A stretch of 64,000 bases of DNA from assembly GCF_020525925.1 (NCBI RefSeq), contig NZ_CP084876.1, forward strand, positions 1,116,001-1,180,000, given 5' to 3'. Positions within the stretch are counted from its first letter, which is position 1, and each line of letters starts with the position of its first letter. Positions 41,597 through 49,514 of the stretch are shown here, piece after piece. The stretch comes from Klebsiella quasipneumoniae subsp. quasipneumoniae (GTDB lineage: Bacteria; Pseudomonadota; Gammaproteobacteria; Enterobacterales; Enterobacteriaceae). The position numbers and the translations under genes were made by a program. The notes beneath the pieces were generated by a model that did no database searches, was not told where the DNA came from, and saw only the letters and a program-made list of their open reading frames with translations.

Positions 41597-42967
41597 ATGG
41601 AAGCCAGCCACCTCCCTCTCTATCAACGCATCGCCCGCCAGCTGAAATCCGCCATTGAACGTGGCGAACTGGCTCCGGGCAGCCGTCTGCCCGCCAGCCG
41701 GGTGTTTGCCCAGGAGCAGGGCGTCTCCCGGGCGACCATCGAAAACGCCTGGGGCGAACTGGTCGCCCAGGGCTGGCTCGAGCGACGCGGGCAGGCGGGA
41801 ACCTTTGTCAGCGAGCGGCTCAGTCCGCGCCAGCTGGCGCCTGTGCCGCCAGCGCAGCCTGCCGCGCCGGCGGAGCCGTTGCCGTTTCAGATGGGGCTCC
41901 CGGCGCTGGATCTCTTTCCGCGCGGGCTGTGGGCGCGGGTGATGGGGCGCCGGCTGCGGACGCAGTCGCGGTTCGATCTGGCGCCCGGCGATCCCGGCGG
42001 CGACCCGCTTCTGCGTCAGGCGATCGTCGACTATCTGCGCCTGTCGCGCAGTATCGACTGCCAGCCGGAGCAGGTCCTGATCGCCGGCAACTATGCCACC
42101 GCCATGAACCTGATCCTGCGTACCCTGGCGCAGCCGGGGCAGCATATGTGGATGGAGGATCCGGGATATCCCTTTATCCGCCCGGTGGTCGAGGCCGGGC
42201 AGCTGGTGGTGGATGCGATCCCGGTGGACGACGAAGGGATGGATATCGCCTGGGGCCAGCGCCATCACCCGCAGGCGCGGTTTGCCCTGCTCACCCCGGC
42301 GCATCAGAGTCCGCTGGGAGTGGCGCTCTCGCTGCCCCGGCGTCGCCAGCTGTTGGCATGGGCCGCGGAGCGTGACGCCTGGATCATTGAGGATGATTAC
42401 GATAGTGAGTTTCGCTATCGCGGCAAACCGCTGCCGCCGCTGAAAAGCCTTGATGCGCCACAGCGGGTCATCTACGCGGGCACCTTCAGTAAGTCGATGT
42501 TTCCGGCGCTGCGCACCGCCTGGCTGGTGGTGCCGACCGCGCTGGCGGCGCGTTTTCACCAGACCGTGGAGCGCCAGCCCTGCACCGTTCCCACCCTGTG
42601 GCAGCAGACGCTGGCGGATTTTATCCAGCAGGGCCATTTCTGGCGTCATCTGAAAAAAATGCGCGCCAGCTACAGCCAGCGCAGGGAGTGGCTGGAGTCG
42701 GCTCTGCAGGCGCAGGGCTTTCAGGTCACGCCGCAGCAGGGAGGGATTCAGTTGGTCATGCCCGTCAGCGGCGACGATCGCCTGCTGGCCCAACGGGCGG
42801 TGGCGGCCGGGCTGGCGGTACAGGCGTTGAGCGACTGGCGGATGCGCCATACCGGCGAGGGGGGGTTACTGATGAGTTTTACCAATATTCGCTCGCCGGC
42901 AATGGCTGGCGCGCTGGCCCGGCGACTGAGGGAGGCGATCGGCGGCGTCACGCCCGCTGGCGCATAA
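41597..42967 (+). CDS. MocR-type GntR regulator with PLP-binding aminotransferase domain
   Basis: 456-residue regulator: GntR winged helix at residues 1-75 (SRVFAQEQGVSRATIENAW) joined to a fold-type I aminotransferase domain. The PLP lysine is Lys299 in TFSKSMFPALR and the Asp/Tyr block is EDDYDSEFRY at 265-274, so PLP can bind. Members sense PLP or amino compounds, for example PdxR or GabR. It is divergent from the AhpD-like gene. A terminator for ygaM lies just beyond its stop. Confidence 0.93.
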   Translation: MEASHLPLYQRIARQLKSAIERGELAPGSRLPASRVFAQEQGVSRATIENAWGELVAQGWLERRGQAGTFVSERLSPRQLAPVPPAQPAAPAEPLPFQMGLPALDLFPRGLWARVMGRRLRTQSRFDLAPGDPGGDPLLRQAIVDYLRLSRSIDCQPEQVLIAGNYATAMNLILRTLAQPGQHMWMEDPGYPFIRPVVEAGQLVVDAIPVDDEGMDIAWGQRHHPQARFALLTPAHQSPLGVALSLPRRRQLLAWAAERDAWIIEDDYDSEFRYRGKPLPPLKSLDAPQRVIYAGTFSKSMFPALRTAWLVVPTALAARFHQTVERQPCTVPTLWQQTLADFIQQGHFWRHLKKMRASYSQRREWLESALQAQGFQVTPQQGGIQLVMPVSGDDRLLAQRAVAAGLAVQALSDWRMRHTGEGGLLMSFTNIRSPAMAGALARRLREAIGGVTPAGA

Positions 42968-42997
42968 AAAACCCCTGCGGCCAGAGGCGCGCAGGGG
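42965..42997 (-). terminator. Terminator for ygaM (minus strand)
   Basis: Stem CCCCTGCG / CGCAGGGG (42972-42997) with an A-run on the plus strand at 42965-42971, which is a T-run for minus-strand transcripts coming from ygaM. Confidence 0.75.
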
Positions 42998-43086
42998 CTG
43001 ACGCGTATTTGTTATCTTCATTGCTTTCCGTGAAGCTGGCGGGCTTCCGCGCGCTTATCGCGCAGCGGCAGCAAACGCTATAGCTA

Positions 43087-43434
43087 TTATCGACGTAAAT
43101 TGAGCAATACGCCAATAAATACCCCGACGGCGGCGGCGGCGCCCACGCTGTGCCACGGTTTATTGCGCACGTAGGTGTCGGCGCAGCCCAGCGCATCGCA
43201 CGCTGCCTGGCGCGCATCCAGCGCCGCCTGCTGCACCCGGTTGTGGCCATTAAGGCGGGCGCGGGTCTCTTTTAACAGCGACTGCGCTTTGGCACGCGCC
43301 GCTTCCGCTTCCTCTTTCGCGTCACTGCCCCACGATTTCAGCACCTCTTCCAGCGTGTCCGCTAATTGGCTGACATCGTTATGAATATCTTCGGCGTTCT
43401 CGTCAAAATTGTTGCGGTTCACATGGTTAGCCAT
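43087..43434 (-). CDS. ygaM: YgaM, ElaB/YqjD-family inner membrane protein
   Basis: DUF883-family protein with a long amphipathic helical region (about residues 15-75) and a C-terminal membrane anchor (SVGAAAAVGVFIGVLLNLRR). Relatives YqjD and ElaB bind ribosomes at the membrane in stationary phase. The ATG at 43434 gives 115 residues; longer readings lack homology. There is a near-duplicated octad QAALDARQ / QAACDALG that makes it a few residues longer than E. coli YgaM. Divergent from ygaC. Confidence 0.92.
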   Translation of the reverse strand: MANHVNRNNFDENAEDIHNDVSQLADTLEEVLKSWGSDAKEEAEAARAKAQSLLKETRARLNGHNRVQQAALDARQAACDALGCADTYVRNKPWHSVGAAAAVGVFIGVLLNLRR

Positions 43435-43583
43435 CGTTATCTCCCTTAATTCCATCGAGTGAGTAAGTGTAGGACAAGATTTTGAATTATGCTTACTGCT
43501 GTGGTTTCTGGAATATTCCGAAAGCACTGCCCTTAATGAATAAGGTAAGGTCAATGTGCGGTAAAAGATAACGAGGAATCAGT

Positions 43584-43946
43584 ATGTATTTAAGACCCGA
43601 TGAGGTGGCGCGTGTTCTTGAAAAAGCCGGCTTCACCATGGATGTTGTGACGCAAAAAGCGTACGGCTATCGCCGCGGCGATAATTATGTTTATGTGAAC
43701 CGCGAAGCGCGCATGGGGCGAACAGCGTTAGTTATTCATCCAGCGTTAAAAGAGCGCAGCAATATGCTGGCTGAACCGGCTTCAGATATCAAAACCTGCG
43801 ACCATTATGAACAGTTTCCGCTGTATTTAGCCGGGGATGCGCAGCAGCATTATGGTATTCCGCACGGCTTTAGCTCACGCATGGCGCTTGAGCGTTTTCT
43901 TAATGGACTGTTTGGCGAAGCCCAGCCGGCCATGTCGACGAATTAA
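43584..43946 (+). CDS. ygaC: YgaC, DUF2002 protein
   Basis: Cytoplasmic protein of 120 residues, beginning [17 protein letters not shown] and very similar to E. coli YgaC (about 114), with a slightly longer C-terminus (AQPAMSTN). In E. coli it is Fur-regulated and has no assigned activity. RBS ACGAGGAA precedes the ATG. Divergent from ygaM across a 149-bp gap. Confidence 0.93.
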   Translation: MYLRPDEVARVLEKAGFTMDVVTQKAYGYRRGDNYVYVNREARMGRTALVIHPALKERSNMLAEPASDIKTCDHYEQFPLYLAGDAQQHYGIPHGFSSRMALERFLNGLFGEAQPAMSTN

Positions 43947-44024
43947 TTCGCTGGATAAAAACCCGGGAGAAGCTGGCTGGCGGGAGGAAGCGACTGGCAG
44001 AGCCAGTCGCTGTTAACGTGTCGG

Positions 44025-44474
44025 TCAGGCTTTTGCCTGCTGGTAGGGCGCCACGCGGAACAGGCGGCGGCAATAGTCGAGGAAGTAGCCGTAAGCGGCG
44101 CCCATCATCATTGAAACCGCCAGGTTCGAGCTCACCGCAGCGACAATCTGGTGCCAGTCCGCACCCACGCTCCACAGAATGGCGACATAAACCGGCGACT
44201 GAAAGGTCACGTAGGCCAGCACGTCGGCCATATTTTTCATCCAGCCGGCCGGAGTGATGCGCCGGGCCTGACGCATCGCAAAGTCGCGATATATCCCGTA
44301 AGGGACAGCAATAATAATGTTGACCGGGATCGCCACCAGGCGCGACGATAACGACTGCTCAAACGTCATACCAGAGAGAAAAATTTCGATCATCATGTTG
44401 ACGACGGTGCAGTAAACCACCATCGCAAAGGTGTCTGCAACCGCATGCCGCAAGCGGGAGTGCGCAGAGAACAT
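44025..44474 (-). CDS. alaE: L-alanine exporter AlaE
   Basis: Small inner-membrane exporter of L-alanine with four hydrophobic segments. The ATG at 44474, preceded by GAGGAG, gives 149 residues ([19 protein letters not shown]), the E. coli length; a start 114 bp upstream would add a non-conserved leader. Conserved elements include [21 protein letters not shown] and the C-terminal [13 protein letters not shown]. Confidence 0.95.
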   Translation of the reverse strand: MFSAHSRLRHAVADTFAMVVYCTVVNMMIEIFLSGMTFEQSLSSRLVAIPVNIIIAVPYGIYRDFAMRQARRITPAGWMKNMADVLAYVTFQSPVYVAILWSVGADWHQIVAAVSSNLAVSMMMGAAYGYFLDYCRRLFRVAPYQQAKA

Positions 44475-45202
44475 CGGAGTGCTCCTCGAAAATGAAGTCA
44501 ATAACGCCGAAAAATGCGCGTTGGTATAGCGTTTTTGGGCTGCCTGTTTTGATGTGCGTAGAGTATATCTCTGCATTAAAAGTGGCAACTAGCTATAAAT
44601 TTTTATTTATTGCCTTTTTGTCGATAAAATACTCTGCGAAGGTCGGTTTTTTGCCCGTTACGCTACTTTTAGTGCTGGTTTTATTAAATTCTTTTAATTT
44701 CAAATGGTTGTGCTGTTTTGTGCCATGATATCTGACCAGGGGGTCGGTATCTGACCGCCCGCTGTGGCGCAAAATCGCGTTAGCCTGTGATAAGGATCAT
44801 GTTTAGATGTTTTTATGCCATTATGCCGGTTTTTGTGGTGAAAAATTCTAAAACGATATGTGGCGTTTTATTCTTAATGACTGAGTAACTATTCATTTGG
44901 CCGCGCGGCGAGGGCCTGCGCATTCACCGACGATAAGAGGATAACCCGCTGACCATAAAGGTAATATCGCCTTCTTGATATATTTCCCTATCTCACCATC
45001 CGCCGTTTTTATTTATTCAGGGTCTTATTGGCCTGCGCTGGCGAAAAAGAAGCGGGGATTTCCCGATATAAGGTAGTTGGAAAAGGTTTACTCTCTGCAT
45101 AATATATTTATCTGGATAACCGAAGGCTGGAAATAAATAAACGTTTCTATTACACTTGCCGCGTTGTGTCTTTTAATTTGCTATTTGGAAATTTTTAATT
45201 TT
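44475..45202. promoter_or_regulatory. alaE-stpA divergent intergenic region (728 bp)
   Basis: Long AT-rich gap between divergent alaE and stpA. It should hold both promoters and, given its composition, H-NS/StpA binding sites. A 78-codon open frame starting at 44492 on the plus strand encodes a hydrophobic peptide but has no ribosome site and overlays the alaE leader, so I do not call it a gene. I see no RNA gene or repeat that I recognise. Confidence 0.5.
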
Positions 45203-45604
45203 ATGTCTTCAATGTTACACAAACTGAATAATATCCGTTCACTGCGCGCGCTGTCCCGTGAATTCTCCATTGACGTGCTTGAAGAGATGCTGGAAAAGCT
45301 CAGGATCGTCACTGAAGAAATACGTACGCAACAGCAGCTGGCGGCGCAGCAGCAGGCGGAATATCAGGAAAAAGTGAATACCTGGCTTGAGCTGATGCGC
45401 GCCGACGGTATTTCTCCTGACGAGCTGGTGGCCGATATTCAGCCGCCGATGGCGGGCGGTAAAAAGCGGAAACCGCGCCCGGCGAAATATCGTTATACCG
45501 ATCATACCGGCGCCGAGAAAACCTGGACCGGCCAGGGAAGAATGCCGAAGCCGATTGCCCAGGCGGTCGCCGAGGGGAAATCGCTGGACAGCTTTTTAAT
45601 TTAA
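45203..45604 (+). CDS. stpA: H-NS paralogue StpA
   Basis: Nucleoid-associated silencing protein with RNA chaperone activity that forms heteromers with H-NS. The ATG at 45203 gives 133 residues: an N-terminal oligomerisation region (LNNIRSLRALSREFSIDVLEEMLEKL), a Gln-rich linker helix, and the C-terminal DNA-binding motif TWTGQGRMPKP. Location next to alaE and similarity (KKRKPRPAKY linker) mark it as StpA rather than Hns. No strong ribosome site is visible. Confidence 0.93.
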   Translation: MSSMLHKLNNIRSLRALSREFSIDVLEEMLEKLRIVTEEIRTQQQLAAQQQAEYQEKVNTWLELMRADGISPDELVADIQPPMAGGKKRKPRPAKYRYTDHTGAEKTWTGQGRMPKPIAQAVAEGKSLDSFLI

Positions 45605-45679
45605 AACCGATGCGGCCAGCGCCGCGACGGCGGAAAGACCCACCGCCCGGCCTGGCCTTATGATCTGCAGCGAGGGGCT

Positions 45680-45862
45680 TCAGCAGACGCCGAAGTCCCC
45701 CTCTTCCTGATAGGACGTCACCTCGTCTGACTTCAGCGTATAGCGTTCTCCCTGCTCCTGCGCGGCCTGAACCACCACCAGATCCTCGCCCTGCACTTCG
45801 ACCACTTTCAGTTTTGGCCCGCCCGCACGCGGTTGTACCAGATCGCCGACAGAAAACATCAT
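45680..45862 (-). CDS. DUF2158 (YodC-like) small protein
   Basis: 60-residue protein with the DUF2158 pattern: VGDLVQPRAGGPKLKVVEV, then charged beta strands, ending EGDFGVC. Such proteins are small SH3-like beta barrels of unknown function, widespread in proteobacteria. Two ATG codons in tandem can start it, with GAGGAG-like purines upstream (CAGTGAGGAGTGA). It lies between stpA and lpxO, on the opposite strand to both. Confidence 0.8.
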   Translation of the reverse strand: MMFSVGDLVQPRAGGPKLKVVEVQGEDLVVVQAAQEQGERYTLKSDEVTSYQEEGDFGVC

Positions 45863-46063
45863 TCACTCCTCACTGTTAATACCACGGATGAACCTAAACC
45901 ATAGCTCAACGCCCGCGCACTGAACACCGGGTGTGCTCTTTTTTGTTAAAACAATTTGGAGGTATATGTATTAATGTTGTTAATGTTTTGCTGGCGCCAT
46001 ACCGCTGCTGACAAGGGGGACGGCGAGGGTAGGGTTACCATCAATCAGGTCAGGAAAGACACC

Positions 46064-46966
46064 ATGAAGTATATCATTCTGTTGATCATTGTTATTGCTG
46101 TGCTGTATGTCCATTACCGCGGACGGGTGCGCTATCGTTTCTGGCGACAGCTCTCCGACCATTCCACATTTACCGCGCCGTTGAATGGATTTATGTATTT
46201 ATTTTCCCGCGTGCCGAATACGCCTTATCTGCGCCCGGAGATGTTTCCCGAGCTGGCGATATTGCAACAAAACTGGCTGGTTATTCGCGAAGAAGGCATC
46301 CGCCTCCAGCAGCTGGAGCAGATTAAAGCGGCCGATAAATATAACGATGCCGGATTTAACTCATTTTTTAAAACCGGCTGGAAACGCTTTTATCTGAAAT
46401 GGTATGAGGATGCCCATCCCTCCGCCAGCCAGCTTTGCCCACAAACTACCGCGCTGCTGCGGGATATTCCGTCGGTGAAAGCGGCCATGTTCGCCACCCT
46501 GCCGGACGGCAGCCGTCTGCCGCGCCATCGCGACCCCTACGCCGGTTCCCTGCGCTTTCATCTTGGCCTGGCGACGCCGAACGATGACCGCTGCTTTATC
46601 GAGGTGGATGGTCAGCGCTACAGCTGGCGCGACGGGGAAGGCGTGCTGTTTGACGAGACCTATATCCACTATGCGGAAAATACCAGCGGTGAGAATCGGC
46701 TGATTCTGTTCTGTGATATTGAACGGCCGATGCGCTACCGCTGGGCGCAGAAGGTCAACCACTGGCTGGGGCGCAATCTGATGAGCGCCGCCTCGGCGCC
46801 CAACGACGCCAGCGATCGCACTGGCGGAATTAACCGGGCGTTTCGCTATATCTACCTGATCCGCATTGTCGGCAAGCGGCTGAAAAAATGGAATAAGACG
46901 GTCTATTACGTCGTCAAATGGCTGCTTTTCGGCGGCATTGCCTGGCTTATCTGGAGTGCGTTTTAA
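46064..46966 (+). CDS. lpxO: Lipid A hydroxylase LpxO
   Basis: Fe(II)/2-oxoglutarate-dependent dioxygenase that 2-hydroxylates the secondary acyl chain of lipid A at the inner membrane. The ATG at 46064, preceded by AGGAAAG, gives 300 residues: an N-terminal membrane helix (3-18), the aspartyl/asparaginyl hydroxylase fold with metal motif H-x-D ([18 protein letters not shown]) and distal His (YIHYAENTS), and a C-terminal membrane helix (about 278-297). In K. pneumoniae it modifies lipid A and affects polymyxin resistance and host recognition. Its stop overlaps the convergent ygaP stop by 4 bp. Confidence 0.95.
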   Translation: MKYIILLIIVIAVLYVHYRGRVRYRFWRQLSDHSTFTAPLNGFMYLFSRVPNTPYLRPEMFPELAILQQNWLVIREEGIRLQQLEQIKAADKYNDAGFNSFFKTGWKRFYLKWYEDAHPSASQLCPQTTALLRDIPSVKAAMFATLPDGSRLPRHRDPYAGSLRFHLGLATPNDDRCFIEVDGQRYSWRDGEGVLFDETYIHYAENTSGENRLILFCDIERPMRYRWAQKVNHWLGRNLMSAASAPNDASDRTGGINRAFRYIYLIRIVGKRLKKWNKTVYYVVKWLLFGGIAWLIWSAF

Positions 46967-47493
46967 CTCCCCTGGCACCGGTTCCACGGCATGATCGCCA
47001 GCAGGCGCGCCATGCCGCAAAAGCCGGTTATCCCGGAGAAAGTGAGCCCGGCGCCGACCGCGCCGCTGAGCAGGAAAAAGCCGCCGTTCACGGTATAGCC
47101 CAGCAGCACCCCCAGTAAGATCAGAGCGCCAGCGGCGATTTGCACCTGGCGCATCAGCGGCAGCGGTTGCGATTTATCTTCCTCAACCGGGAGCCCCGCG
47201 GCTTTCCATGCCTGAATCCCGCCCGCCAGCAGGCTGACCTGCGCCGGCGCGGCGGCGGCGGCCAGACGAATGGCGTTGTTCTGCGTCCGGGAGCCGGCCT
47301 GGCAGTGGAAGATCACGCGCTCGCCGGCCCGGGCGTTTAGGGTCGCGCCGCCGTTCAGGGTGGCGAGCGGCACCAGCTCGGCATCGGGAATATGTTCGCG
47401 CGCGTATTCATCCGCATCGCGGATATCTATCAGTCTGGCGCCCTGGGCAATCTGCACCCGGGCTTCGGCAGGGGTTAAGGTGGCGATGGTCAT
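46963..47493 (-). CDS. ygaP: Membrane-anchored rhodanese YgaP
   Basis: 176-residue protein: an N-terminal rhodanese domain with active-site loop HCQAGSRT (catalytic Cys near 63) and a C-terminal DUF2892 membrane hairpin (about 115-160). It has sulfurtransferase activity in vitro. It follows ygaV by 7 bp as the second gene of the ygaVP operon and converges with lpxO. Confidence 0.94.
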   Translation of the reverse strand: MTIATLTPAEARVQIAQGARLIDIRDADEYAREHIPDAELVPLATLNGGATLNARAGERVIFHCQAGSRTQNNAIRLAAAAAPAQVSLLAGGIQAWKAAGLPVEEDKSQPLPLMRQVQIAAGALILLGVLLGYTVNGGFFLLSGAVGAGLTFSGITGFCGMARLLAIMPWNRCQGS

Positions 47494-47500
47494 AGGATCC

Positions 47501-47800
47501 TCACGGGCAATAGAGCGTTTTCAGCGTGTTGATCACCTGCTGTACCGCAGGATGGGTGATGAAATAGTGGATGCGCTGAGCGTCGCGTTCGCTGTCGATC
47601 AGCCCCTCGTCACGCATCCGCGCGAGGTGCTGCGAGGTGGCGGAAGGGCTCAGGCCGGTAGCGCGGGCCAGTTCACCGGCGCTGGCCCGCGGCGCGTCGC
47701 ATAGCATGCACAGGATCAGCAAGCGATGAGGATTGCTCATCGCTTTCATCAGCGCGGCGGCTTCGCCGGCGCGGGCCTGCAGGTCTTCGGGTGTGGTCAT
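47501..47800 (-). CDS. ygaV: ArsR-family repressor YgaV
   Basis: 99-residue winged-helix regulator: [36 protein letters not shown] is the ArsR helix-turn-helix, with Cys residues near 31 and 34 (LILCMLC) at the place of the sulfur- or metal-sensing thiols. E. coli YgaV autoregulates ygaVP and responds to tributyltin and sulfide stress. An AT-rich dyad (TTAGATAACTCTAAA) at about 47820-47834 upstream is a likely operator. Confidence 0.92.
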   Translation of the reverse strand: MTTPEDLQARAGEAAALMKAMSNPHRLLILCMLCDAPRASAGELARATGLSPSATSQHLARMRDEGLIDSERDAQRIHYFITHPAVQQVINTLKTLYCP

Positions 47801-47876
47801 GTATTTTAGCTTTTTCTAAATTTAGATAACTCTAAAATAAAAAAGCCGCCAGCGCCAGCCCCTTTTTCCCCGCGAC

Positions 47877-48482
47877 TCAGGCCGGAACGGCGAGATCGGC
47901 TATCTGCGCCCGGGCGCTGGCGATCCCGGCGTCGCGACCGTGCGGGCGGTTATCCAGCCCTTCGGCATAGATAAATTCCACCTCATGGATCCCCATCAGC
48001 CCCAGCACCGCGCGCAGATAGGGGGTGACGGCGTCGGTGGTTTCTCCCTGGTGAACACCGCCGCGGCTGCTGACGACCACCGCCCGGACGCCCTCGACCA
48101 GCCCCTGCGGCCAGCTGTCGGTGTAGCGAAAGGTTTCCCGCGCCCGCGCCACGAGGTCGAACCATTTCTTCAGATCGGTCGGGACGTTGAGGTTATACAT
48201 CGGGGCGCCGATCACCAGCAGGTCGCTGGCTTTTAACTCGGCGATAAACTGGTCGGAGAGCGCTACCGCCGCGCGGATGGCCGGCCGCGGATCCGCCGCC
48301 CCGCGCAGGGCGGCAAACAGCGCGCCATCCAGCGTCGGCAGCGCCATAGCGCTGAGATCGTGTTCGCGGATCCGATCGTGGCGGCCCGCCGCCTGGCGCG
48401 CTGCGATAAATTCGTTAATCAGCTGATTGGTCAGGGAAGTTTCGCCATTAATGCTGGACTTTAATACCAGAACGTTAGCCAT
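47877..48482 (-). CDS. FMN-dependent NADH-azoreductase family protein
   Basis: 201-residue flavodoxin-fold quinone/azo reductase with the AzoR signatures LVIGAPMYNLNVPTDLKKWFD (near 94-114) and VVVSSRGGVHQG (near 136). It reduces quinones, azo dyes or nitro compounds with NADH. It is a paralogue of azoR and not the conserved copy by context. It is divergent from the LysR regulator at 48586, across a 103-bp gap, and probably under its control. Confidence 0.9.
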   Translation of the reverse strand: MANVLVLKSSINGETSLTNQLINEFIAARQAAGRHDRIREHDLSAMALPTLDGALFAALRGAADPRPAIRAAVALSDQFIAELKASDLLVIGAPMYNLNVPTDLKKWFDLVARARETFRYTDSWPQGLVEGVRAVVVSSRGGVHQGETTDAVTPYLRAVLGLMGIHEVEFIYAEGLDNRPHGRDAGIASARAQIADLAVPA

Positions 48483-48585
48483 GATGAGTGCCTCAAGTGA
48501 AGGATAGAAGCAGAGACTAACACTGTCTTTTTTCTCTCTGGAGTGACATTATTTTCCTCTATTGTATCCCGTAAGGAACCAATCT

Positions 48586-49482
48586 GTGCGCGACGATCTG
48601 AACGCGATCCCCGTGTTTGTCACTGTGGTCGAGAGCGGTAACTTTGCCAGCGCGGCGACGATCCTCCACGTGACGCGTTCGGCGGTGGGAAAAACCATTG
48701 CCCGGCTGGAAGCGCGTCTCGGCGTGGCGTTATTCCAGCGCACCACCCGCAGGCAACTGCTGACGGAAGAGGGAGAGCAATTTTATCACCAGTGTCGGGA
48801 GGCGCTGGGACGCATTCGCGAGGCCGAAGAAACGCTGCAGCGCGGCAAAGGCGAGGTGCAGGGACGGCTACGGATTTCGCTGCCGGTGCTGTTTGGCCAG
48901 CGCTGCGTGGCGCCGCTGCTGTTCCGCCTGAGCCAGCGCTATCCATTGCTGAAGCTCGAGCTCCACTACAGCGACCGGCAGGTCAATCTGCTGGAAGAGG
49001 GGTTTGATCTCGCGGTGCGTATCGGGAGCCTGGCCGATACCGGGTCGCTACGGGCGCGGGCGCTGGGGGAGCATGGCATGGTGCTGTGCGCGGCGGCGGA
49101 GTACCTGCGTCGCCAGCCGGCGCCGCAGACCATCGCCGGGCTGAGCGAGCACCGCACCCTCGGCTATCTGCATAACGGTCAGCTGCAAAAATGGCAACTT
49201 TACGACCCGCAGCAGGGCGAAGTGCGCTTCACCCCGGAGGCGTGGCTGGTGCAGGATGACTTTGCCGCCATCGCCGCGGCGGCGCAGCAGGGAATGGGCA
49301 TCGCCTGGCTGCCGGACTGGCTGGTGGCGCAGGCGCTCGCCGACGGGACGCTGCAGCAGGTTCTGGCGCCCAGCGACCGTGTGCGTTTCGCCATTCACGC
49401 GGTGTGGCCGGAAGGGCCGTGGCTGCCGCAAAAAACGCGGGTGACGATCGATGCCCTGCGGGCGGGGCTGGGTCTGGCGTAG
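48586..49482 (+). CDS. LysR-family transcriptional regulator
   Basis: The GTG at 48586, 8 bp after TAAGGA, gives 298 residues, the usual LysR length. The N-terminal helix-turn-helix is VVESGNFASAATILHVTRSAVGKTIARLE (about 14-42) and the rest is a periplasmic-binding-like co-inducer domain (RLRISLPVLFG at about 91). It probably regulates the divergent azoreductase; the inducer may be an electrophile or quinone, which is inference from the target. Confidence 0.9.
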   Translation: MRDDLNAIPVFVTVVESGNFASAATILHVTRSAVGKTIARLEARLGVALFQRTTRRQLLTEEGEQFYHQCREALGRIREAEETLQRGKGEVQGRLRISLPVLFGQRCVAPLLFRLSQRYPLLKLELHYSDRQVNLLEEGFDLAVRIGSLADTGSLRARALGEHGMVLCAAAEYLRRQPAPQTIAGLSEHRTLGYLHNGQLQKWQLYDPQQGEVRFTPEAWLVQDDFAAIAAAAQQGMGIAWLPDWLVAQALADGTLQQVLAPSDRVRFAIHAVWPEGPWLPQKTRVTIDALRAGLGLA

Positions 49483-49514
49483 CGTCCGCGGCCGGCGCGC
49501 TTTAGGCCATCGCC

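Noticed and set aside
41522..42850. 442-codon open frame antisense to the MocR regulator
   Set aside because: Arg/His/Gln-rich low-complexity translation without homology; the sense gene keeps all MocR motifs.
44492..44728. 78-codon hydrophobic ORF upstream of alaE, plus strand
   Set aside because: No ribosome site, overlays the alaE leader, and AT-rich DNA easily encodes Phe/Leu-rich peptides. Conservation would be needed to revive it.
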